The position numbers and the translations under genes are program-made. DNA of 64,000 nucleotides from Nodosilinea sp. FACHB-131. Lineage in GTDB: Bacteria; Cyanobacteriota; Cyanobacteriia; Phormidesmidales; Phormidesmidaceae. The notes below the pieces were generated by a model that ran no database searches, was not told where the DNA came from, and worked only from the letters and a program-made list of their open reading frames with translations. Below, one piece after another: positions 55,070 to 64,000 of this stretch; the first letter of the stretch is position 1; every line of letters begins with the position of its first letter. The stretch covers positions 84,089-148,088 of the forward strand of contig NZ_JACJOF010000017.1 of NCBI RefSeq assembly GCF_014695395.1, read 5' to 3'.

Positions 55070-56085
55070 AGAGTCTAATTCAGGCTAGATGGAAGTAATG
55101 GGACCGGGTGCGATCGCAGTATGAACTGGGTTACGGGTGCATTGCTAGGTCTACCAACGATGGATAGTAACAATTTGATTCATACATTCCTTCAGGGAAG
55201 CTGCTCAGGGACATAGCAGAACGGATACCCGAAGCTCTCAAGACTGCGCATAGGCGTGTACCCCTACGCTCTGGCGGGTCGAGGTGAGTAGGGCAGGGTC
55301 TAGCCCAGAAGAACTGAGATGCCAGCGGCAATCGGCACAATTTTAGGCCTGGTACTGGGCACGGGGTTCTCCGTACTTTTGTCGCACCCACCTCACCTAG
55401 ATCGGGGCCAAGGCCTATTCAGAGATCAGCGCGAGAATCTCCTAAAGTTTGCGGTGCTGTTTTTGCCCGGCATGGAACCCGACCCACAGCTGATTGAATA
55501 TGGCGTGAGCCAGAGCGTAATTTCAACCACGCCGACTACCTGATCGCGCTGCTCAAGGCGATCGTCTACGGTTGGAGGCACGAAAAAATGCCCGGATGAC
55601 CAATGCCCTAGAGCGCGAACTCTACGATCGCATGGCTGTGCTCACCAACCCCATGGTGAAGCTGCGCTGGAGGCTGGATGCCTTGGTTAAGGCCTTTAAT
55701 CCGACGGTAGGCTGTTTAGAGAGTCGGGTGCTGGGACAACGCGCAGGTTCAAAAAGCTGGGAGCTGCTAGGGGAGAACCAGTTGAGAAGCTGGAGGGGTG
55801 CGATCGCATTTCCCGCCGTATTGAGAGTGAACCGGCCGAAACCAACGCTCTTTGAGTTTTATCCTTCACAAAAGAGAGTGCGTTTACGTACTAAGCAATG
55901 CCTATTTAGTGCTGTCTAGAAACTAAATAAAGCAGCATACCCTTGATGTACAAAAACGCAATAGTAAACAGCTAAGCAGAAATCAGGACCTTTGGCAATA
56001 TCCCAATAGGCAGACTAGAAAAACTAAAGACATCTGCCATAATTTCGAAGCTAACATTTCTTATTACTTAACGGAGCCTGCGGGT
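55070..56085. other. 1-kb gene-poor region with doubtful frames
   Basis: No recognised gene. Plus frames at 55319-55543 (74 codons, hydrophobic start) and 55572-55919 (115 codons) do not match a family. In the second, ERELYDRMAVLTNPMVKLRWRLDALVKAFNP looks helical and could be a decayed gene. The amylase promoter must lie near the end. Confidence 0.5.
55572..55919 (+). CDS. Doubtful hypothetical protein
   Basis: A 115-residue frame with a helical start and a basic tail. There is no clear ribosome site and no family match. It is kept only because the first 40 residues look protein-like. It could be a remnant. Confidence 0.2.
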   Translation: MEARKNARMTNALERELYDRMAVLTNPMVKLRWRLDALVKAFNPTVGCLESRVLGQRAGSKSWELLGENQLRSWRGAIAFPAVLRVNRPKPTLFEFYPSQKRVRLRTKQCLFSAV

Positions 56086-57564
56086 ATGTCTGAGCCGAAT
56101 GGCGTGATGATGCAGTATTTTCACTGGTATATTGAGCCCGACGGCAACCTGTGGAATGAGCTTGCTAAGAACGCAAAAGACTTGGCAGAGGCTGGCATTA
56201 CTTCTGTTTGGCTCCCCCCCGCATACAAGGGCAACACTGGCGGCTACGACGTCGGCTACAGCGTCTACGACTTGTACGATCTAGGCGAATTTGACCAAAA
56301 AGGTAGCGTTCGCACGAAATACGGCACTAAAGACGAATACCTTCAGGCTATTAAGACCGCCAAAGAAGCGGGTATTCGGGTCTATGCTGATGTGGTATTC
56401 AACCACATGATGGGCGGCGACGAAACAGAGGAAGTCATGGCCACCCCCATGAGCCACGACGATCGCCACGAGCAAATTGGCGAAAATCGCATGGTAAAAG
56501 TGTGGACTCACTTTAAATTTCCCGGTCGTCAGGGCAAATATTCTGATATGGAGTGGCACTGGTGGCATTTTGACGCCGTTGACTACGACGAAAACGATCC
56601 TGGTTACGACGCGGTTTACCTGTTTGAAGGCAAGTCTTTTGACGAGAACGTTGACCTTGAAAAAGGTGCCTTTGATTACCTGATGGGCTGCGACCTCGAC
56701 ATGGAATCGGACGAGGTGCGCGAAGCCCTCAAAGAGTGGGGCACTTGGTACACCGACACCACCCAGGTCGACGGCTTTCGCTTTGATGCGGTCAAGCACG
56801 TGCGGGCGGGCTTTTTTCCCCAGTGGCTACAGCACTGTCGGTATCAGGCGGGCCGCAGGCTGTTTGCGGTGGGCGAATATTGGTCCTACGAAATTGAGGC
56901 GCTGCACCACTTCATTGAAGTTACTGAGGGCGATGTGCATCTGTTTGATGCGCCCCTGCACTACAACTTTAGCGAGGCCAGCAAAGCCGGTGGTGACTAC
57001 GACCTCACCACCATTTTTGACAACACTCTGGTCAAAGAGCAGCCTGCTCTCGCCGTCACTCTAGTCGACAACCACGACTCACAACCCCTGCAATCGCTGG
57101 AATCGGTGGTAGAACCTTGGTTCAAACCCCTGGCCTACGCGCTGATTCTGCTGCGCCAAGATGGCTACCCCTGCATTTTCTACGCCGATTATTACGGGGC
57201 CCACTACAAAGACAACGGCAACGATGGCGGCGAATATGAGATCTGGCTCGACAGTCACAAGTGGCTGATCGATAAGTTCCTGCACGTGCGCAGCACCTAT
57301 GCCTTTGGCGACCAGTACGACTACTTCGACCACCCCAGCACCATCGGCTGGACTCGGCTCGGCAACGAAGCCAACCCCGGCGGTATGGCCGTGGTGCTGA
57401 CCAACGGCGCCGACGGTCACAAGTGGATGGAGGTGGGCCGGCCCAACTGCACCTACTATGACATCACTGAACACGTGAGCGAGCCGGTCACCACCAATGA
57501 CGAGGGCTGGGCTGAGTTTAGCTGTCTGGCGGGATCGGTGTCGGTGTGGGTGCCGAAGGAGTAG
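56086..57564 (+). CDS. Cytoplasmic alpha-amylase (GH13)
   Basis: A 492-residue GH13_5-type alpha-amylase without signal peptide. Conserved regions are ADVVFNHMMG, DGFRFDAVKH (nucleophile Asp), GEYW (acid Glu) and DNHDSQ. It hydrolyses alpha-1,4-glucans in the cytoplasm and complements glgP. Preceded by ATG with a weak ribosome site and a 170-bp AT-rich leader. Confidence 0.95.
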   Translation: MSEPNGVMMQYFHWYIEPDGNLWNELAKNAKDLAEAGITSVWLPPAYKGNTGGYDVGYSVYDLYDLGEFDQKGSVRTKYGTKDEYLQAIKTAKEAGIRVYADVVFNHMMGGDETEEVMATPMSHDDRHEQIGENRMVKVWTHFKFPGRQGKYSDMEWHWWHFDAVDYDENDPGYDAVYLFEGKSFDENVDLEKGAFDYLMGCDLDMESDEVREALKEWGTWYTDTTQVDGFRFDAVKHVRAGFFPQWLQHCRYQAGRRLFAVGEYWSYEIEALHHFIEVTEGDVHLFDAPLHYNFSEASKAGGDYDLTTIFDNTLVKEQPALAVTLVDNHDSQPLQSLESVVEPWFKPLAYALILLRQDGYPCIFYADYYGAHYKDNGNDGGEYEIWLDSHKWLIDKFLHVRSTYAFGDQYDYFDHPSTIGWTRLGNEANPGGMAVVLTNGADGHKWMEVGRPNCTYYDITEHVSEPVTTNDEGWAEFSCLAGSVSVWVPKE

Positions 57565-57620
57565 ATGGGTAGATGGGTAGGGAGTAGGAGGGTGGGGGAG
57601 TAGGGCGTGATTCTACTGTT

Positions 57621-58508
57621 TTAAAGCACCATTTTGGCTTTGAGAATTGGTCCTTCTTCCCGTTCTTCGAGTTGGGCGATGCCTAAAAAGGTTCCGTCTG
57701 ACTCGTTGAGCACTCGGTAGGGAGTGCTTGGCGGTATCACCATAGTGGGCGGAAACTTTTGCCCCTGCTGCCAGCGCAGGGCGAGTTCGGCGGGGAGGGC
57801 GATCGCCGGCAAATGCTCCAGGGCGATCGCTGGATTCACTAGCTCAAGAGTCTGCTTTCCCAGCAAGTCCGTCACTGTCTCCAGCGTGAGGCTGTGCGAC
57901 GAGTCAAAGCCGCCGCTGCGGGTACGGGTGAGGTGGGCTAGGGTGGCTCCGGTGCCGAGGCGATCGCCCAAATCCCGTGCGATCGAGCGAATGTAGGTGC
58001 CAGGGCCGCAGTCTACATCCAGCGTTAGCTCCGGCTGCTCCCCCGGCTGCCAGTGCTGCACCGTGAGCTGGTGGATCGTCACCACGCGCGAGGGCGGCGT
58101 TACAACCCGACCCTTGCGCGCCAGATCGTAGAGGCGTTGCCCCTGCACCTGAATGGCGCTAAAGGCTGGGGGTACCTGGTCGATTGTTCCCTGGAACTCG
58201 GGTAGGCAAGCCGCAATATCCTCTGCCGTCAGGCGATTGGCGGCTTGCTGGGTCAGAATCTCACCTTCTAAATCGTCGGTGGTGGTAGTGAGGCCAAAGC
58301 GAATCACCGCCCGATAGGCCTTGCCCTCCGGCAGGTAGGGCAGCAAGCGCGTGGCCCGTCCCACAGCTATGGGCAAAACGCCTTCGGCCAAAGGGTCCAA
58401 CGTACCCCCATGGCCCACCTTCTTGATGCCCGACAGCCGCCGCACCGCTCCCACACAGTCGTGGGAACTCATGCCCTGGGGCTTATAGAAATTCAAAAAT
58501 CCCTGCAC
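57621..58508 (-). CDS. truB: tRNA pseudouridine-55 synthase
   Basis: TruB modifies U55 of tRNA. The catalytic Asp38 lies in GGTLDPLAEGVLP; FNFYKPQGMSSHD and GTYIRSIARDLG are also present. The 295-residue length includes the C-terminal PUA-like domain. The downstream gene msrA is on the same strand and overlaps little. Confidence 0.96.
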   Translation of the reverse strand: MQGFLNFYKPQGMSSHDCVGAVRRLSGIKKVGHGGTLDPLAEGVLPIAVGRATRLLPYLPEGKAYRAVIRFGLTTTTDDLEGEILTQQAANRLTAEDIAACLPEFQGTIDQVPPAFSAIQVQGQRLYDLARKGRVVTPPSRVVTIHQLTVQHWQPGEQPELTLDVDCGPGTYIRSIARDLGDRLGTGATLAHLTRTRSGGFDSSHSLTLETVTDLLGKQTLELVNPAIALEHLPAIALPAELALRWQQGQKFPPTMVIPPSTPYRVLNESDGTFLGIAQLEEREEGPILKAKMVL

Positions 58509-58551
58509 AACGTCGAACCCTGCTCATCCACCCGCCTACCCCTTCGCCCAC

Positions 58552-59211
58552 CTACTCCCCGCTAGCGCCCCACACCTCAGCCAACCGCTGATCGCGCCCG
58601 CATGCCGTGCGGTAATACTTATAGCGCAGCGGATGCTTGAGGTAGTAATCCTGGTGGTAGTCTTCAGCCGGGTAAAAAGTCTGGGCAGGCTCAATGGACG
58701 TAACGATAGGGGTTTTCCGAAACTTCGACCCAGCGCTGAGCACTTGTTTGGACTGTTCTGCCAGCGCCTGCTGTTCGCTGTCGTGGGCAAAAATTTTGGC
58801 CTGATACTGGCTGCCCTTGTCGCAGAACTGGCCTCGACTGTCCACCGGGTCTACATTCCCCCAAAAGACCTGGAGCAGCGTCTCGTAACTAACCTTGGTG
58901 GGGTCATAGACGATTTGAACGGCTTCCACATGGCCTGTGCTCCCAGCGGAGACTTCGGAGTAGGTGGGGTTAACCTTGGTGCCGCCGGTATAGCCAGAGG
59001 TGGTTGAAATTACGCCCTCTAGCTGGTCAAAGGGGCCTTCCATGCACCAAAAACAGCCCCCGGCAAAGGTGGCGGTGGCTAGGTTGGGGTCCTCTACTGC
59101 CGTGGGCTCGGGCATCGAGTCGGCGGTGGCGTAGAAAGGTAGGGCATCCCAAACCAGCCCCAGGGTGGCTAGCAGCAGTAGGCCCAACAGCAGCCTGCGC
59201 ACAATTTGCAT
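58552..59211 (-). CDS. msrA: Peptide methionine-S-sulfoxide reductase, membrane-anchored
   Basis: MsrA reduces methionine-S-sulfoxide. The 219-residue protein from MQIVRRLLL has a hydrophobic N-terminal helix (4-25), so it is exported or anchored. The active site is FAGGCFWCMEGPFD, followed by GYTGGTKVNPTYSEVSAGSTGHVEAV and the C-terminal helix. The upstream TTG start is less likely. Confidence 0.93.
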   Translation of the reverse strand: MQIVRRLLLGLLLLATLGLVWDALPFYATADSMPEPTAVEDPNLATATFAGGCFWCMEGPFDQLEGVISTTSGYTGGTKVNPTYSEVSAGSTGHVEAVQIVYDPTKVSYETLLQVFWGNVDPVDSRGQFCDKGSQYQAKIFAHDSEQQALAEQSKQVLSAGSKFRKTPIVTSIEPAQTFYPAEDYHQDYYLKHPLRYKYYRTACGRDQRLAEVWGASGE

Positions 59212-59520
59212 AGTTACGTTTGTTACGGTTGATCTCAATTATCAGCTTACGGCAACGGGCTGGGATTCTCCTGACGGCCTTGGCTGCCCTCGGCATTAAG
59301 GCTAGCGATGGGATGTCAATTTAGATGGCTTGGGGAATGGCAGCTGGCCCTGATGGCGTTATTGCCGGTCGAGGGCAGCGTTTCTGCACCGTGAGAACTT
59401 TTTCAGCCCTCATTACGGGTCAACTTTGTATGATTAGGAAGTATTACCGGCGTAGCTGCACCCCGCGTCACGGCAGTCCGTTGGGCCAGTCTTCCCCCTG
59501 CTCCAGAGGTTAAGCCCCTT
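59212..59520. other. Divergent spacer msrA / GntR
   Basis: 309 bp. It contains the promoters of both genes but no RNA gene or repeat. A weak open frame near 59325-59513 is not supported. Confidence 0.5.
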
Positions 59521-60204
59521 GTGATTTTATCGTCCCCCCCTACTATCAACCGCGGCAAGTCTCTGTATGAGCAGGTCTACCACGCACTGCGATCGGCTAT
59601 TTTGACCGGGGCACTTTCTCCGGGCGATCGCCTGGTCGAAACCCAGCTAGCCGAGTGGCTACAGGTGAGTCGCACCCCCCTGCGGGAGGCCCTGCGCCAG
59701 CTCCAGCAAGATGGGTTGGTGACCGCCGATGTCAGCGGTGGCTTGCGGGTGACCACGATTACCGCTGCCGATGCCGAAGAACTCTACGACTGCCGCCTGG
59801 CCCTAGAGGCGCTAGCGGTGGCCGGGGCCTGCACCCACGCCACTGAGGAGCAGCTTGAGGCGATCGCAGCCTGTGTGACCAAAGCTGAGGGGGCTACCGC
59901 CAACAGCCACGGCAGCCTCTCGGCCGAGAGCCTGCTCGATGTTGATTACCAGTTTCACCATCTGATTGCCGAAGGCTCGGGCAATCGGCGGCTGGTGTCG
60001 CTATTAGACAGCCTGTTTGATGCCATGGCGCTGCTGCGCATTCAAACCCTTCAGCAAAACCCCAACGTGCTCGACATTCGCCTTGAGCATCGCCAGATCT
60101 ACGAAGCTATTCTTAGTCGCGACTCCAACGTAGCCGTGGCGGCTATTAGTCACCACCTGCGCGCTAGCAAAACCCGCGTGGTCAAAGAAATTGAGGGCCA
60201 CTAG
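59521..60204 (+). CDS. GntR-family regulator (FadR/FCD subfamily)
   Basis: A 227-residue regulator. The N-terminal winged helix (about 10-75) has SLYEQVYHALRSAILTGAL and LAEWLQVSRTPLREALRQLQQDG. The C-terminal FCD helical domain carries the ligand-binding residues Asp..His..His (LLDVDYQFHHLIAEGSGN). The ligand is probably an organic acid, but it is not known. It starts with GTG. Confidence 0.9.
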   Translation: MILSSPPTINRGKSLYEQVYHALRSAILTGALSPGDRLVETQLAEWLQVSRTPLREALRQLQQDGLVTADVSGGLRVTTITAADAEELYDCRLALEALAVAGACTHATEEQLEAIAACVTKAEGATANSHGSLSAESLLDVDYQFHHLIAEGSGNRRLVSLLDSLFDAMALLRIQTLQQNPNVLDIRLEHRQIYEAILSRDSNVAVAAISHHLRASKTRVVKEIEGH

Positions 60205-60310
60205 CCGGTGGCGGTGGCAAAGTCGTAACCGCTGGCTCTGACCCCAGCCGAAGCGGGGATCGCGGTCTGATAGGATTTTGAGACTACTCACGTTAGCAGG
60301 ACTAGCCACC

Positions 60311-60598
60311 ATGTCTCAAACGCCAACCACCGGGGCCGATGCCGTAGATGCCGCGATCGCCCAGGGCATTGACCTCGACGGTACCCCGATTCCTGCCGCT
60401 AAGCTCGACCTCTACCACACCGTCATGGCTAAAGAAGCTGGGCGGCAGCGCAGTGGGGTGTCGAACTCGATGCGATCGCGCATTGTGCGCATTGGGGCCA
60501 AGCACTTCGCCGCCGATGAGCTCAACGCCATGTTGCAAGCGGCCGACTTTGCGCCCCTCAAAGACAAAGAGATCGCCTACTTTTACGGCGGCAAGTAG
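60311..60598 (+). CDS. Conserved cyanobacterial protein
   Basis: A 95-residue soluble protein. The segment EAGRQRSGVSNSMRSRIVRIGAKHFAADELNAML and final EIAYFYGGK are well conserved in cyanobacteria, so this is a real gene. Function unknown. A strong terminator follows at 60622. Confidence 0.7.
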   Translation: MSQTPTTGADAVDAAIAQGIDLDGTPIPAAKLDLYHTVMAKEAGRQRSGVSNSMRSRIVRIGAKHFAADELNAMLQAADFAPLKDKEIAYFYGGK

Positions 60599-60621
60599 CC
60601 CTAGTTAGCTGTTTAATTGTG

Positions 60622-60661
60622 AACCCCCTGCCTCCCAGTTTTGGAAGGCAGGGGGTTTTTG
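60622..60661 (+). terminator. Strong intrinsic terminator
   Basis: ccccctgcct pairs with aggcaggggg over 10 bp, then a T run (ggttttt). Confidence 0.9.
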
Positions 60662-60791
60662 TAAGTTCTGAAACGGCTGTGCGGTTCGAGCGATCGCTAA
60701 ATCAACACAACTAGATAGCCCTTCAAAGCGACAGAGCTGAGCCCCTAGGGAACACTGAAACAGCGTTTGCTTTGATTGAGAAACAACGGTT

Positions 60792-61892
60792 ATGGTGGCT
60801 CGTACATTTGGGTGTTTGGGTTCGGCACTGGTGACAGTAGCGGGGCTGGCCGGGGTAACGTGGGTGCTCAACCTGCCCTACCCCATGATTCGCTGGCCCG
60901 TGGCCAAGACGGCCCCCCTAATTCTGCTGCCCAGCTATATCAAAATGGACCGCGACTATCGGCAAGCGGTGTCGCTGGTAGCTCAGGCCGACCAACTGGT
61001 AAACCAGGCCACCTCAGCCCAAGATATTGAGCTGGGCGAAGAAAAAGTCACCCAGGCCCAGGTGCACTTAGATGGCCTGCCGGTGTGGTTTTTGGGCTAC
61101 TACCCGCGGGGCTACTGCGGGTTTGTGGGCTGTAGCTGGCAGTTTACCCTCGATGAATTTGAGACCGCCCGGGCCGAAATTGGCCGCATGGAAGCCGTGG
61201 TGTTTCAGGAGCGCAACGCCCAAACCCTGCTAGCGCAAGGCACCACGGCCGTCGACGGAGCCCAGCAGGCATTTCAAACCGCTGCCTCGGGCACCGACCG
61301 GGCTACAGCCCTCACCACCTGGCAGCAGGGGATGGATCGGCTGAGCGAAATTCCGCCGGAAACGCTGGCCGGGCGGCAGTCGGTGACTAAGCTAGATGCC
61401 TACCAGCGCGACTATCAGCAGGTGGCCGGCAATGTCGCCGGCGGCAACCGCTCTGGCACGCTGGTCGATGCGGCGAAAGCCTTTGGCTATGAAGCTGCCG
61501 TAGCCGGCCAAAATCCGCCCCACAGTACCGCCCGCTGGGAAACCGTTGCGGGTCTCTGGGAAACGGCGATCGCTCGTTTAGAAGACATTCCCATCGAAGA
61601 CCCTGGCTACAGCGAAGCCCAGACCCTGCTAGCCCAATACCAAACCAACTTTGGCATTGTGCAGGAAAACATTGCCAAGGAAGAGACCTCAACCAGAGCC
61701 TTTGACAGCGCTAACGAAAAAAGCACTCGTATGCTGGCCCAAAACCTAGAGGGCCTAGAGCGCAACCAGGTTGCCAGCCTGCTGCAGGACATCATTAACG
61801 ATTTAGAAAAAGTTCAGCCCAATACCACCAGCCATGCTCGGGCCAGCGAAATGCTCAGATCTGCCAATCAAAAGCTAGCCCAGCTTAAGTAA
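60792..61892 (+). CDS. Anchored coiled-coil protein, uncharacterised
   Basis: A 366-residue protein. Hydrophobic segment near residues 7-28 looks like a membrane anchor. It is followed by helical repeats with Gln/Ala-rich heptads and a PVWFLGYYPRGYCGFVGCSWQF block with two cysteines, seen in cyanobacterial homologues. The C-terminus is coiled coil. Function unknown. Confidence 0.7.
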   Translation: MVARTFGCLGSALVTVAGLAGVTWVLNLPYPMIRWPVAKTAPLILLPSYIKMDRDYRQAVSLVAQADQLVNQATSAQDIELGEEKVTQAQVHLDGLPVWFLGYYPRGYCGFVGCSWQFTLDEFETARAEIGRMEAVVFQERNAQTLLAQGTTAVDGAQQAFQTAASGTDRATALTTWQQGMDRLSEIPPETLAGRQSVTKLDAYQRDYQQVAGNVAGGNRSGTLVDAAKAFGYEAAVAGQNPPHSTARWETVAGLWETAIARLEDIPIEDPGYSEAQTLLAQYQTNFGIVQENIAKEETSTRAFDSANEKSTRMLAQNLEGLERNQVASLLQDIINDLEKVQPNTTSHARASEMLRSANQKLAQLK

Positions 61893-62142
61893 GGAACCTG
61901 ACTGGCTTGAGGTTTTTGAATCTCAGACAATGAGCAGCCTACTGCCAATTCTTCGCAGATGTTGAACTGTTACTACCCCCTTTGGCGAGGCAGACTTCAC
62001 TCTACAATTGACAGCATCTGCGCCGCAGACAGAGGCTTTAGGCAATGGAAGTATTGCTCTTCTTTGCAAAACCCTTAGTGTCTCCGGAAGCAGGCCGGGT
62101 GCAAGTGTATTTGATGACGGAACCATCCACCCATGCCACTCC

Positions 62143-63078
62143 ATGCTCAAGCTCGATAACTTGCAACTCGGCCAAAAATTCACCCTACTGCTGCTGCTCG
62201 TATTTCTGGGGGGCATTGTTGCCAGCAGCATCGCCCTATCTTCGGTTCTTAACAAGAGCGCTCAGGCTCAACTCACCACCAACGCCCTAATGTTGATGGA
62301 AACGATGAATTCTGTGCGAGATTACACCACTAACCAGGTCAATCCAGAACTGATCACGCGGCTAGATACTGAATTTTTGCCGGAAACGGTGCCTGCCTAT
62401 TCTGCCCGAGAAGTATTTGAAACCTTTCGTGGCAACCCGATTTATGCTGACTTTTTCTATAAAGAAGCTACCCTTAACCCCACCAACTTAAGAGACAAAG
62501 CCGATGGCTTTGAGGCTCAGCTAGTCGAACAATTTAAACAGCAGAGCACAGCCCCTGAGACCAGCGGATTTCGGCACACTCCGGCGGGTGACCTCTACTA
62601 CATTGCTCGCCCCATCAAAATTAGCAAGCCAAGTTGCCTAGAATGCCACAGCACGCCGGCCGCTGCCCCAGCCAGCATGATCGAGCGCTATGGTGCCAAC
62701 AACGGCTTTGGCTGGCATCTAGATGAAATTGTTGGGGCCCAAATGATCTCCGTACCGGCTGAGAAGGTGCTGAAGAGTGCCCGTCAATCTCTGGTGCTGA
62801 TCCTCGGCATTTTTGTGATTGCATTTTCCCTGGCGATCGTGCTGGTGAATCTCTGGCTCAAGCGCTACGTGGTTCGTCCCCTCAACCGCATGGCTTTGGC
62901 AGCGGAAGCGGCCAGCATGGGTGACCCGGTGGCAGAGTTTAGCCAAGACTCTAACGACGAAGTGGGCAAATTAGCCGAAGCGTTTAACCGCATGCAAATG
63001 AGTCTGCAAATGGCCATGCAGCGTCTAGAGCGCTACCGCGAAGGGCGACGCAGCTCAGGGGACTTTTCCGGTAAATGA
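62143..63078 (+). CDS. Tll0287-like heme sensor with HAMP
   Basis: A 311-residue membrane sensor. A helix (about 13-33) precedes a periplasmic DUF3365 domain, in which Cys165-x-x-Cys168-His169 (SCLECHS) is the covalent c-type heme site of Tll0287. A second helix (about 215-238) and a HAMP domain with a long coiled tail follow. There is no kinase or methyl-accepting output. It probably reads heme-linked redox or gas and passes the signal to another protein. Confidence 0.87.
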   Translation: MLKLDNLQLGQKFTLLLLLVFLGGIVASSIALSSVLNKSAQAQLTTNALMLMETMNSVRDYTTNQVNPELITRLDTEFLPETVPAYSAREVFETFRGNPIYADFFYKEATLNPTNLRDKADGFEAQLVEQFKQQSTAPETSGFRHTPAGDLYYIARPIKISKPSCLECHSTPAAAPASMIERYGANNGFGWHLDEIVGAQMISVPAEKVLKSARQSLVLILGIFVIAFSLAIVLVNLWLKRYVVRPLNRMALAAEAASMGDPVAEFSQDSNDEVGKLAEAFNRMQMSLQMAMQRLERYREGRRSSGDFSGK

Positions 63079-63126
63079 TAGTCCTTATCAAGGCCCTCAT
63101 TTACCCGACAGCTAGATTGTCCGCCG

Positions 63127-63873
63127 TCATCTATTTCTGCGTTGATTCTGAAACAGTGCGATCGCGAGCCCAGTGAGAAGAAAGATAGGAAGAGTAACCC
63201 TAAGACCCGCCAACACCGATGTATAAATACGCGGCGAAGGTAGACACGAGACCACATCTGTGTTTAGATCACCACAAACCAAAAACTCCAAAAGCGAGTT
63301 GCCTAAACGAGGGCAGAGCATCGCAAACAGGGCAACCTTTACCCAGCCAGCTTGCTGACCCAAAAAAATATTATCCAAATCTCGCTTGGGTTTGTTCAGC
63401 AATGTGGTGTCCGACGTAGCCGGTTCAGCGGCCCAAATAGGCTGCTCTACGATGAGTCTATGGTTATACCAGTCGGCCAGATTTTGACCAAGCAATCCGC
63501 CCGCCCACCCAGCAACTATTGATGCCAGCACCGAGCTAAAGCCAATCAAAACGGCTGAGCTAGGTGTCAGCGCTGTGGCAGAAAAGTACCAAGGCCCAGC
63601 GGCAATTACTCCTGCCCAGGTAATAAAAGCACTCATAACGGTAATCGTTAGCCGATAGCGCCGCCTATGATGCAACGGACAAAAAATAAAGCAGGTTATC
63701 GCACTGACCAATAGCCCGTTAACCAATCCTAAACTTATACCCAGACCAACGCCGAGTAACCCTGTCCAAATAAAAGCGAGATAAGTAACGCCAAACAGCC
63801 CTCCTAGCACGCTGCCCGATAGTAAGCCGATGCCAGCACTGCGAAAAATGAAGCCCTTGACTAAATTTTGCAT
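63127..63873 (-). CDS. Uncharacterised multi-pass membrane protein
   Basis: A 248-residue protein with about six hydrophobic segments in the first 150 and last 30 residues. The start at MQNLVKGF is preferred because the upstream coding frame runs into the IS element region. No family recognised. Confidence 0.55.
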   Translation of the reverse strand: MQNLVKGFIFRSAGIGLLSGSVLGGLFGVTYLAFIWTGLLGVGLGISLGLVNGLLVSAITCFIFCPLHHRRRYRLTITVMSAFITWAGVIAAGPWYFSATALTPSSAVLIGFSSVLASIVAGWAGGLLGQNLADWYNHRLIVEQPIWAAEPATSDTTLLNKPKRDLDNIFLGQQAGWVKVALFAMLCPRLGNSLLEFLVCGDLNTDVVSCLPSPRIYTSVLAGLRVTLPIFLLTGLAIALFQNQRRNR

Positions 63874-63950
63874 TGAGATCGATCTGCTATAGCTACAGCC
63901 ATGTGAGTTAGGACGTAAGCTATAAGCAGAGACATTTTCCTCCAAGTGCT

Positions 63951-64000
63951 ATGCCCAAACCCTACAGCCTCGATTTGAGGCAAAAGGTCATCGACGCCAT
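63951..64000 (+). mobile_element. IS630-family transposase, 5' end, cut by window edge
   Basis: Frame beginning MPKPYSLDLRQKVIDA, the start of an IS630-type helix-turn-helix domain. The left end of the element probably lies around 63890-63950. Confidence 0.75.

Noticed and set aside
55319..55543. 74-codon plus-strand frame with hydrophobic start
   Set aside because: No ribosome site or conserved motif; probably spurious or a remnant.

Overview
The window is from a cyanobacterium. The palindrome GCGATCGC (HIP1) is scattered through genes and spacers, and the gene set is cyanobacterial: ndhH of the NDH-1 complex, a Synechocystis-type cobalt exporter pair (coaR/coaT), glycogen synthase of the GlgA1 type, an RRM protein with a glycine-rich tail, and a Tll0287-like heme sensor. 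The moderately high GC and gene style suggest a filamentous Leptolyngbya/Nodosilinea-type organism, but that rank is only an impression.

Left part (1-28.6 kb), mostly ordinary chromosome: a HAD hydrolase and DUF1802 gene ending in a small palindromic repeat; a minus-strand trio of lysophospholipid acyltransferase, P-loop ATPase and TPR protein (TPR part made of near-identical 120-bp units); FHA protein and dprA; a kinase fusion; purA-rplY; an adenosine-deaminase-like protein; an AraC regulator; ndhH; an RRM protein; thioredoxin; glgA. Then comes urc1-urc4-upp, the gene set of the URC uracil-degradation pathway, followed by a 1-kb leader and glgP, bioY-lspA, arfB and a DUF4383 protein.

Middle part (28.7-51.6 kb), a probable accessory island. 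Its right edge is an intact tRNA-Val(GAC) at 51527-51600 with a broken tyrosine-integrase N-terminus just beyond the tRNA 3' end. Its left edge carries a decayed copy of the tRNA-Val 3' half in the same orientation (28700-28736). Inside are two paralogous glycine-rich stress proteins near the two ends, truncated DUF4383 and other gene remnants, an M50 protease, a five-gene nickel/peptide-type ABC importer convergent with the cobalt exporter coaT, its divergent sensor coaR with a clear MerR-type operator, a set of three single-gene cassettes (frameshifted GNAT, fructosamine-kinase-like, HIT) each followed by an attC-like imperfect palindrome, a two-component system of the RppA/RppB (NrsR/NrsS) type, a small anchored protein, a type II cation P-type ATPase, and a candidate structured small RNA. 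The main theme is metal and cation homeostasis with mobile-DNA scars.

Right part (51.6-64 kb): SpoIID/LytB and amidase-glucosaminidase peptidoglycan genes, a GNAT acetyltransferase, a 1-kb gene-poor stretch, cytoplasmic alpha-amylase, truB, msrA, a GntR regulator, conserved cyanobacterial proteins, a heme-binding HAMP protein, and the beginning of an IS630-type transposase cut by the window edge. Glycogen metabolism appears three times (glgA, glgP, amyA).
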